Assembly: GCA_030642545.1 (NCBI GenBank)
Contig: DAOWNP010000016.1
Coordinates: 1-16,059 of the forward strand
Source: Desulfobacteraceae bacterium
Lineage (GTDB): Bacteria; Desulfobacterota; Desulfobacteria; Desulfobacterales; DAOWNP01
DNA length: 16,059 nucleotides
Direction of reading: 5' to 3'
The notes under the pieces are model-generated. The model was not told the origin of the DNA. It did not search any database and was given only the letters and a program-made list of their open reading frames with translations. Of this stretch, positions 8,215 through 14,071 are shown piece by piece; position 1 is the stretch's first letter; every line of letters begins with the position of its first letter. The position numbers and the translations under genes were made by a program.

Positions 8215-9288
8215 TTAAAATTTATATCTGTTAATTTCATAGGAAACACCAATTCCGCTGCCGTTGAATAAAAACAACTGACGTATATATTGATCTACAA
8301 ATTTATTAGCTTTTGCAATTCCTGATTTTGGTACAAAAATTACTGAGTTGTTACTTACAAGTAAATCTTCTTCAAGTTTTAATTTTTCCATAACATTTAA
8401 AAGGTTCACAGTACGTAAGGCTGCTTTATTAGAATTGTTCCAGTAAAGAACTCTTATTGCCTCTAAAGAACCTTTTTCTGTTATGCCTCCTGATTTTGCA
8501 ATAGCCTGTAAAACTGTTAATGGTCTTGAGCTTTTAAAACTTCCAGGCTTTTTTACTTCTCCTAAAACAAAAATTTGATTTCCTGCTATACTCTCTATTA
8601 TTAAAGAAAGGTTTAAGTTATTAAAATGCATTTTATACTCTTTATTAACCTCGTTTTTTAAATAATCAAGAGTTTTACCCCTTGCCAAAATACCATTTTT
8701 TAATAAAGGAAGATAGATATATCCATCAGAGCCTACTGTTATAACCTTGGATTGTCCATGGCTGCTGTTTTGTATATTTTGTTTTAATTCAATTAATTTA
8801 GAAAAAAAGGTTTCTACAAAAACAGTTACTCCCGGGTTTTTAAATGTATCAGAAAAAGATTTTGCAATGTTCCTTGAGAGTTCTTCTGGTTTAAGACCTG
8901 CTGCTTTGATATCTCCTTTTCTTGAAAGAGTGATCTTGCCGTCAGGTCTTATGGTATTTATACGGTTCATATCCGAATGCTGCAAAAATTCTATTCTTAT
9001 TCTATCATTAACCCTTAAAATATAATCATCAACTTCAGTGGCAGAAGCTGTATGGTACATTATTTCAATTTTATCACCAGAGACCAGTGTATACCTGTTT
9101 AGACTTGAGCAAAGGGAGGTTGCTATGTTTTTGCGCATTTGTTCTTTTTGTTCTTCAGGCAAATCTGCTATTTTAATTTTATTGCCTTTTACATCTGTTT
9201 CAAAAGAGTGATGCGAAGAGCAGGACTGCATAAACATTAGAAAAACAAATAAAAAGAGAAAGCAAAATTTTTGTTTTGTATAATTCAT
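8215..9288 (-). CDS. Wza-like polysaccharide export lipoprotein (PES/SLBB)
   Basis: A protein of 357 residues. It begins with a basic then strongly hydrophobic signal (about 5-20) ending in FMQSC with Cys23, a lipobox-like but not canonical site, followed by Ser-Ser-His-His. The polysaccharide export (PES) domain follows: YTLVSGDKIEI at 66-76 and again YILRVNDRIRIEF at 89-101, then IRPDGKITL at 113-121 and PGVTVFV at 152-158. One or two SLBB-type domains come next (VGSDGYIYLPLL, then NQIFVLGEVKKPGSF at 237-251). By family it forms the outer-membrane channel that works with the Wzc-like protein encoded next. The C terminus (VDQYIRQLF onward, ending in Tyr-Lys-Phe) is typical of short PES proteins. 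The ATG at 9288 lacks a good Shine-Dalgarno and lies 9 nt after the preceding stop. Confidence 0.88.
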   Translation of the reverse strand: MNYTKQKFCFLFLFVFLMFMQSCSSHHSFETDVKGNKIKIADLPEEQKEQMRKNIATSLCSSLNRYTLVSGDKIEIMYHTASATEVDDYILRVNDRIRIEFLQHSDMNRINTIRPDGKITLSRKGDIKAAGLKPEELSRNIAKSFSDTFKNPGVTVFVETFFSKLIELKQNIQNSSHGQSKVITVGSDGYIYLPLLKNGILARGKTLDYLKNEVNKEYKMHFNNLNLSLIIESIAGNQIFVLGEVKKPGSFKSSRPLTVLQAIAKSGGITEKGSLEAIRVLYWNNSNKAALRTVNLLNVMEKLKLEEDLLVSNNSVIFVPKSGIAKANKFVDQYIRQLFLFNGSGIGVSYEINRYKF

Positions 9289-9297
9289 ATATTATTT

Positions 9298-10728
9298 TTA
9301 TATACCTGTCATTTTAAAAACACTCAAAAATGTTTTGAATAATATTATGCAGTCAAGCCGCACAGACCATTTGTCAATATATCGAAGATCAAGCTTCATC
9401 CATGTTTTAAAGTCAATCAAATTCTTTTTTTCTATTATTTGCCAAAAACAGGTTATTCCGGGTTTTACGGAAAATCTTCTTCTATACCAGTATCTGTCAA
9501 ATTTATTAAAGTCGCGTAAGGGCAGTGGCCGTGGACCTACAAGACTCATTTTCCCTGTTAATACATTTATAAATTGAGGCAGTTCATCCATATTTGTTTT
9601 TCTAAGAAGTCTGCCAAGTGGTGTAATCCTTGGATCATTTTTTATTTTAAACACTGGCCCGCTGGCTTCATTTCTACTTTCCAGTTTTGTTTGAAGTGCT
9701 TCTGCATTTTGAACCATTGTTCTGAATTTATAAATTTTAAAAATACGTTTATTTAAACCAATACGCTCCTGTTTAAAAAAAACAGGTCCCTGGGATGTTA
9801 TTTTTATCAGCAAAGAAACTATTAAAAAAAACGGGGAAAAAAGTATCAACATAATAAGACTGAGCAAAAAATCCATGAGGCGTTTTACTATTAATGCTGC
9901 CCCATGAATTTCACCGGTTAAAAATGTTTCTGTATTTTTTTCCAGTGTTTCACTATTTAATTTAAACTTGTTAAGGTCAAAAAGATTATTTAAAAATTTA
10001 ATTATTACTCCCTGTTTATTGCATATTTTTATAAGATCGTTTATCTGGTTGTAAGATGATTTAACAGGAAGGCATACAATAACCTCGTCTACTATATTAT
10101 CTTTTATAAAATCCTCAAAAGCATTAAAATCTGAAATTAATCTGTCTTTTTGATATTTGCTGTTACTGCTATCTATCCAGTTGTTATCAATAAATCCTGA
10201 TAATCTGTAGCCCAGATTATCATTTGATTCAATAAACTCTGCAAGTTTAACAGCTCGTTTATTTGTACCTGCAATAACAATATTTCTTAAATTTCTTTTA
10301 TATTTCCTTAAAAAAAATTGTATGGTTTTATATATAATTCTGGATAATGTTATAGATAAGATATTAAATATTAGAAAAAAGAACAAACTTTTCAATGATA
10401 TGCTGTATGAAAATATGAACCTGACCATCAATAATATAGCTGTGCATGTAAAGACAGCAAATGATATTTCTTTAAAGAGTGTAGCGTTAGAGTATATTCT
10501 TTTGGAATCATATAAAGAAAAAAAGGTTAAAATCAGATGCCATGTTATAAGTAGCAGCAGATAACTGGAAAATTCAGAAATAGTATATTTTTGGGCAGTA
10601 AAATTATTTATAAAAAATTGATCTGATTTATAATATGTAACTGTTGATAAAAAAAGAACAGAAGATAAAATAAAAAGATCGTTAGCTTTTAACAATACCA
10701 ATAATAATTTTCTTTGAAAAATATGCAT
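9298..10728 (-). CDS. Polyprenyl-phosphate sugar-1-phosphate transferase (WcaJ/WbaP type)
   Basis: A protein of 476 residues. The N-terminal half has four membrane helices (about 10-30, 53-73, 89-108 and 112-132) followed by a Rossmann-like CoA_binding_3-type domain (RNIVIAGTNKRAVKLAEFI at 148-166). A fifth hydrophobic segment at 286-310 leads into the bacterial sugar transferase domain. The key residues are present: GPVFFKQERIG (314-324), KFRTM (334-338), the catalytic Asp-Glu pair in MDELPQF (381-382) and SLVGPRP (395-401). By family it transfers a hexose-1-phosphate from a nucleotide sugar to undecaprenyl phosphate and so starts repeat-unit synthesis. It is the first gene of the operon. 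The ATG at 10728 has no recognisable Shine-Dalgarno, and a short inverted repeat (AACTT-ATA-AAGTT, 10729-10741) abuts it. Confidence 0.92.
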   Translation of the reverse strand: MHIFQRKLLLVLLKANDLFILSSVLFLSTVTYYKSDQFFINNFTAQKYTISEFSSYLLLLITWHLILTFFSLYDSKRIYSNATLFKEISFAVFTCTAILLMVRFIFSYSISLKSLFFFLIFNILSITLSRIIYKTIQFFLRKYKRNLRNIVIAGTNKRAVKLAEFIESNDNLGYRLSGFIDNNWIDSSNSKYQKDRLISDFNAFEDFIKDNIVDEVIVCLPVKSSYNQINDLIKICNKQGVIIKFLNNLFDLNKFKLNSETLEKNTETFLTGEIHGAALIVKRLMDFLLSLIMLILFSPFFLIVSLLIKITSQGPVFFKQERIGLNKRIFKIYKFRTMVQNAEALQTKLESRNEASGPVFKIKNDPRITPLGRLLRKTNMDELPQFINVLTGKMSLVGPRPLPLRDFNKFDRYWYRRRFSVKPGITCFWQIIEKKNLIDFKTWMKLDLRYIDKWSVRLDCIILFKTFLSVFKMTGI

Positions 10729-10742
10729 AACTTTATAAGTTT

Positions 10743-10830
10743 TAGTTAATTAGTTATTGTTAGCTGCAATTAGTTATAATGAGTTATAGTTAGTTATAAT
10801 TAGTTATAGTTAGATTTAGCTAATTAGAAT
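10743..10830. repeat. 10-bp phased tandem array in the polysaccharide operon leader
   Basis: From 10751 to 10830 the plus strand falls into eight consecutive 10-bp units: TAGTTATTGT, TAGCTGCAAT, TAGTTATAAT, GAGTTATAGT, TAGTTATAAT, TAGTTATAGT, TAGATTTAGC, TAATTAGAAT. A partial TAGTTAAT (10743-10750) precedes them. The central four units alternate AAT and AGT endings, so there is also a 20-bp period. The array lies 15 to 102 bp upstream of the first gene of the operon and downstream of both candidate promoters, so it may be transcribed as a nearly G-free leader. It could be a multi-copy operator bound on one face of the helix, or a simple repeat prone to slippage. The periodicity is seen directly; the function is not known. 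Confidence 0.8.
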
Positions 10831-10834
10831 AAAA

Positions 10835-10863
10835 TTTTTATCAGTTATTAAAATGATTGTCAA
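10835..10863 (-). promoter_or_regulatory. Candidate sigma-70 promoter for the polysaccharide operon
   Basis: On the minus strand a perfect TTGACA (10863-10858) is followed after 17 bp by TAAAAA (10840-10835), a 4 of 6 match to the -10 consensus that lacks the final T. Transcription would start near 10828, at the edge of the 10-bp repeat array, giving a leader of about 100 nt. In DNA this AT-rich a chance match is possible, but the exact -35 and the correct spacing upstream of the first gene support it. Confidence 0.4.
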
Positions 10864-10916
10864 TTAAAAGTAGCGGTGAATATTTATCATAATATAATTA
10901 AAAATTTAAGGAAACT

Positions 10917-10932
10917 TGCAAAAAAGGAACCC
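10917..10932 (-). promoter_or_regulatory. Candidate sigma-54 (-24/-12) promoter for the polysaccharide operon
   Basis: The minus strand reads GGGTTCCTTTTTTGCA. The GG at 10931-10930 and the GC at 10919-10918 have the invariant 10-bp spacing, and the -12 element TTGCA is complete. The -24 element GGTTC departs from GGCAC. Transcription would start near 10906, giving a leader of about 178 nt that contains the repeat array. About 92 to 115 bp upstream lies an imperfect inverted repeat (11023-11046, arms CGT-CC-TTTC and GAAA-A-ACG) at a distance usual for enhancer-binding proteins. This is pattern matching only. Confidence 0.35.
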
Positions 10933-11101
10933 ATACTACTTGCTCTTTTGATGTTGTTGTGATTTTATATCAGGCAAAGATGGTCTGAATCTATTATATA
11001 TAATTGGGGAATTGTTTGTCCTCGTCCTTTCGTATATAGAAAAACGGATAAATCACTACTTTACTTTTTAATGTACTATTTTACTATATTTGTTCCTTTT
11101 T

Positions 11102-11138
11102 AAATAAATCTTAAAAATTTGCATAGATTTATTTTTTT
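11102..11138 (+). terminator. AT-rich hairpin followed by T tract
   Basis: A perfect 10-bp inverted repeat, AAATAAATCT (11102-11111) and AGATTTATTT (11125-11134), encloses a 13-nt loop, and the T run continues to 11138. The layout is that of an intrinsic terminator, but the stem has a single G-C pair and would be weak. It could stop plus-strand transcription entering from the intergenic region, act in the leader of the DUF4301 gene, or be a protein site. Chance is a real alternative in DNA of this composition. Confidence 0.3.
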
Positions 11139-11237
11139 CTTGTTCATAGACTATTTGTACAAAAAAACTATTTTTATATTCATAAGATATATTAAATCTG
11201 AATATCAACAAACTTAAATTAATATAGCAAGGAAATT

Positions 11238-12803
11238 ATGATAAATAAAAGTTTAAATGAAAATGATAAAAAGCAGATTCGGTTAATGGGTTTTGATTTA
11301 GATAGTGTTACTGTACAGCTTAAACAGCTTTTAAAAGGAACTCCTTTTTTAAAATTAAATCGACCGGCAATTATAGATGATGGTATAAAAACTTTTCTCA
11401 AGATAGAGATTGAGAATTTTATAGATATTTATAATAAAAAAGCAATAAATCGTAAAATCGTAAAATTTGTACCTGCTTCAGGGGCTGCTACAAGAATGTT
11501 TAAAGTACTTATTTATTTTCATAAGCATTATCCTGAAATAAAAAAGGAAGAGCTTAAAACAAAGGTTAAATCTGGTGATAAAAACAGCAGGCTTATGCTG
11601 GATTTTATTGAAGGAGTTGGTAAATTTGCTTTTTATGAAGATCTTAGAGATGCTCTAAAAAAAGATGGTTTTAACATTGAAGAACTTCTTGACAAAGAAT
11701 TTTATAAACAGATTTTAGATTATATTTTAACAGATAGAGGGCTTAATCTTGTAAATCTTCCCAAAGGATTAATAAAATTTCATAGACATTGCGGAAAAAG
11801 TCAAACTGCATTTGAAGAGCATCTTGCAGAAGCTTGCATGTATGTTAAAGATTATAAAAAAAAAGTATTATTGCATTTTACTGTTTCTCCTGAACATATA
11901 GAAAAATTTCAATTTATGGCAGATACTATATGTCCGGTTTATGAAAAGAGTTATGATGTACAGATTGATATTGTTTTCTCTATTCAAAAAAGATCTACAG
12001 ATACTATTGCTGTAGATTTACAACACATACCCTATAAAAAAAAAGATGGGACTATCTTGTTTAGACCAGGAGGGCATGGTGCATTAATAAATAATCTAAA
12101 TAGTTTAAATGGAGATATTATCTTTATTAAAAATATTGATAATGTTGGATCTGATAAAACAAAAGAACAAACAGTTATGTGGGAAAAAATTCTCTGTGGA
12201 AAGCTTATTATGGTTCAGGAAAAAATATTTTATTTTTTAAAAATACTTACAGAAAATAAAATGGATACCGGCTTTTTAAGAGATGCTGAGGCTTTTGCCC
12301 AAAATGAGCTTAGTATTAAAAGATCAGATTATTATAATCTCTCAAATGAACAAAAACGGGATTTTTTAATAACCTTATTTAACAGACCATTAAGGGTTTG
12401 CGGTATGGTAAAAAACAGTGGTGCTCCTGGAGGAGGTCCTTTTTGGGTTGAGGATAAAAATGGTATAATATCAATTCAGATTGTTGAAAATGCCCAGATT
12501 GACTTTGATTCTGTTGAGCAGCAGGATATAGCTCATCAGGCAACCCATTTCAATCCTGTTGACATTGTTTGTGGAGTCAGGGATTTTTATGGAAATCCGT
12601 TTGATTTAAATTCTTTTGTGGATACTGATGCTGTTTTTATTTCCCAAAAGTCAATAAAAGGGAAGACATTACATGTTCTTGAGCTTCCTGGTTTATGGAA
12701 TGGTGCTATGGCATACTGGAACAGTATTTTTGTAGAAGTTCCTTTAATAACTTTTAATCCTGTTAAAACAGTAACTGACCTGCTTTCTAAAAATCATTTG
12801 TAA
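11238..12803 (+). CDS. DUF4301 family protein, function unknown
   Basis: A soluble protein of 521 residues that I recognise as DUF4301, a family seen in Bacteroidota and Desulfobacterota. Characteristic segments are KFVPASGAATRMFK (76-89), LIKFHRHCG followed by TAFEEHLAEA, LHFTVSPEH, FRPGGHGALINNLN, NRPLRVCGMVKN followed by GAPGGGPFWV (about 385-403), ATHFNPVDIVCGVRDF, and LPGLWNGAMAYWNS. The glycine-rich PASGAATRM and the run of conserved His, Asp and Gly motifs suggest an enzyme, perhaps acting on a nucleotide or phosphorylated substrate, but no reaction is established and I infer none. There is no signal peptide or membrane helix. The ATG at 11238 has AAGGAA about 5 nt upstream. It runs divergently from the polysaccharide operon and 149 bp ahead of cbiD, so it could be a single gene or share transcription with the cobalamin genes. 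Confidence 0.85.
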   Translation: MINKSLNENDKKQIRLMGFDLDSVTVQLKQLLKGTPFLKLNRPAIIDDGIKTFLKIEIENFIDIYNKKAINRKIVKFVPASGAATRMFKVLIYFHKHYPEIKKEELKTKVKSGDKNSRLMLDFIEGVGKFAFYEDLRDALKKDGFNIEELLDKEFYKQILDYILTDRGLNLVNLPKGLIKFHRHCGKSQTAFEEHLAEACMYVKDYKKKVLLHFTVSPEHIEKFQFMADTICPVYEKSYDVQIDIVFSIQKRSTDTIAVDLQHIPYKKKDGTILFRPGGHGALINNLNSLNGDIIFIKNIDNVGSDKTKEQTVMWEKILCGKLIMVQEKIFYFLKILTENKMDTGFLRDAEAFAQNELSIKRSDYYNLSNEQKRDFLITLFNRPLRVCGMVKNSGAPGGGPFWVEDKNGIISIQIVENAQIDFDSVEQQDIAHQATHFNPVDIVCGVRDFYGNPFDLNSFVDTDAVFISQKSIKGKTLHVLELPGLWNGAMAYWNSIFVEVPLITFNPVKTVTDLLSKNHL

Positions 12804-12915
12804 AAAAATATTTTGAAGTTAGAACTAAACATACCTTTTTATTTTTCCCAAAAAATCATTTTGCAATTATTATTTGTTTGTTGTTATATGTCTTTTTATT
12901 ATATTTTTTTACTTT

Positions 12916-12927
12916 AAGTTATAACTT
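12916..12927. other. 12-bp palindrome upstream of cbiD
   Basis: AAGTTATAACTT is a perfect palindrome 25 bp before the cbiD start, in the 149-bp gap after the DUF4301 gene. Its core AGTTATAA also occurs in the 10-bp array at 10751-10830. It could be an operator, but AT composition makes chance likely. The gap shows no cobalamin-riboswitch B12 box, no strong hairpin terminator and no clear promoter. Confidence 0.2.
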
Positions 12928-12952
12928 TATTATTTTAAACATTTATTAAGTA

Positions 12953-14059
12953 ATGAAAAAAAACAGGAAAAAAAATCTTAAATCAGGATTCACCACAGGT
13001 ACAGCAGCAGCAGCAGCTACAGCTGCTGCTTTAACAATGTTACTTGAAAATAAATCAGTTATCAAAGTGAGAGTTAAAATTTTATCAGGAGGGTTTTTAA
13101 CAATTCCTGTAAAAAACTGCTTTAAAATAGATAAAGACAGGGCTTGTGCTATGGTTGTAAAAAATGCAGGAGATGATCCGGATGTTACAAACAGAGCAGA
13201 AATTGGTGCATATGTCACTATATCAGATTTTTCAGGCAGTAACGGAAAGAAAGAAATCATTATTTCAGGGGGTAATGGCGTAGGTGTTGTAACCAAACCA
13301 GGACTTGAAATATCGGTTGGTATGCATGCTATAAATTTTGGTCCATTGAAGATGATTTTAAATTCTGTTTTAAAAGTTTTAAATAAGAATAAAGCAGACA
13401 TTAGAGTTAATGTGGAAATTTTTGTACCTGAAGGAGAAAATCTTGCTCAAAAAACCTTAAACTCAAGATTAGGCATTCTGGGAGGAATATCTATTCTGGG
13501 AACTACAGGAATAGTTCGTCCCTTGTCCCACGATGCTTATACTGCAACCATAAAAGCTGCTTTATCTGTTGCAAAAGCTGAACAAAGAGAAATTGTTGTG
13601 TTTACCACAGGCCGCAGGAGTGAGAGGTTTTCCATGAAATTATTGCCTGATTTGTTTGATGATTCTTTTATTCAAATAGGTGATTTTTTTAAATATTCAC
13701 TGACATGTGCAGTTGAAATCGGATTTAACAAAATTTATATTGCAGTTTTTTTTGCAAAAGCTGTAAAAATGGCTCAGGGGTTTGCCCATACCCACGCAGC
13801 AAAATCAGAGTTGAGTTTGAAAAGTCTGTCTTCATGGGTAAAAGAGGCAGTAGCTGATAAAGAATTGGCAGATGCAATAGAACAGGCAAATACAGCTCGA
13901 CATGCATTTGATATTATAATGGAAAAAGATCCTGAAATAATTTCAGTTGTGGGAAAAAAGATGGTGGATTCAGCAAAAAAATTTGCAGGAAGTAATCAGC
14001 ATATTACAGGTATAATCTTTGATTATAATGGCGGAGTTGTCTTTAATTCTGGTAAATAA
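12953..14059 (+). CDS. cbiD: Cobalt-precorrin-5B (C1)-methyltransferase CbiD
   Basis: A protein of 368 residues, the usual CbiD length. The N-terminal family signature is clear: KSGFTTGTAAAAATAAALTM (10-29), followed by DDPDVTNRAEIGAYV (71-85) and the glycine-rich GNGVGVVTKPGLE (about 105-117). LGILGGISILGTTGIVRPLS and the later FTTGRRSE and FAKAVKMAQGFAHTHAA segments complete it. CbiD methylates C1 of cobalt-precorrin-5B with S-adenosylmethionine in the anaerobic, early-cobalt route to cobalamin. Many homologues have Cys after the TTGT motif; here it is Ala, in a GCA/GCT-rich low-complexity run. The ATG at 12953 has only a weak Shine-Dalgarno-like TTAAG. The gene is followed after 12 nt by cbiET, so it is probably the first gene of the cobalamin operon. 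Confidence 0.96.
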   Translation: MKKNRKKNLKSGFTTGTAAAAATAAALTMLLENKSVIKVRVKILSGGFLTIPVKNCFKIDKDRACAMVVKNAGDDPDVTNRAEIGAYVTISDFSGSNGKKEIIISGGNGVGVVTKPGLEISVGMHAINFGPLKMILNSVLKVLNKNKADIRVNVEIFVPEGENLAQKTLNSRLGILGGISILGTTGIVRPLSHDAYTATIKAALSVAKAEQREIVVFTTGRRSERFSMKLLPDLFDDSFIQIGDFFKYSLTCAVEIGFNKIYIAVFFAKAVKMAQGFAHTHAAKSELSLKSLSSWVKEAVADKELADAIEQANTARHAFDIIMEKDPEIISVVGKKMVDSAKKFAGSNQHITGIIFDYNGGVVFNSGK

Positions 14060-14063
14060 GGAG
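14059..14063 (+). promoter_or_regulatory. Ribosome-binding site deciding a GTG start
   Basis: AGGAG overlaps the last base of the cbiD stop codon and lies 8 nt before the GTG at 14072. It fixes that GTG as the start of the CbiE-CbiT fusion; the next in-frame residues (SVYVIGLGL) are the expected N terminus. Confidence 0.7.
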
Positions 14064-14071
14064 AGATATTT

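Larger units (their letters stand above)
10864..11237. other. Divergent intergenic region without a convincing gene
   Basis: This is the remainder of the 509-bp gap between the divergent polysaccharide operon and the DUF4301 gene. The stretch 10930-11050 is visibly less AT-rich than its surroundings and has short open frames on both strands, for example plus-strand peptides of about 30 to 45 codons ending near 11070 and 11100. None has both a start with a Shine-Dalgarno and a recognisable product. I see no tRNA, no CRISPR-type repeat and no B12 riboswitch box. Towards 11100-11165 there is an AT hairpin and a TTTGTACAAA palindrome (11154-11163). The promoter for DUF4301 should lie here, but no -35/-10 pair stands out. 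Confidence 0.5.

Noticed and set aside
10322..10564. Plus-strand open frame of 80 codons inside the sugar transferase gene.
   Set aside because: It lies opposite the membrane-helix coding region, has no Shine-Dalgarno and no family resemblance.
10771..10800. Exact TATAAT -10 boxes on the plus strand inside the repeat array.
   Set aside because: They come with the repeat unit, and no -35 element lies at the correct distance. The nearest plus-strand gene is over 430 bp away.
10871..10880. TAGCGGTGAA resembles part of the ops/JUMPstart element (GGCGGTAG) that recruits RfaH to polysaccharide operons.
   Set aside because: It is on the wrong strand for the operon and lacks the core GGCGGTAG order.
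11154..11163. TTTGTACAAA palindrome as an operator for DUF4301.
   Set aside because: A 10-bp AT-rich palindrome is expected by chance at this composition, and no second copy was seen nearby.
12995..13035. GCAGCAGCAGCAGC run as a possible trinucleotide repeat tract.
   Set aside because: It encodes the alanine-rich helix that is conserved in CbiD, so it is explained by the protein and not by a separate repeat.
12946..13401. Long minus-strand open frame opposite cbiD.
   Set aside because: It mirrors the alanine-rich start and conserved body of cbiD and has no recognisable product. cbiD has all family motifs on the plus strand.
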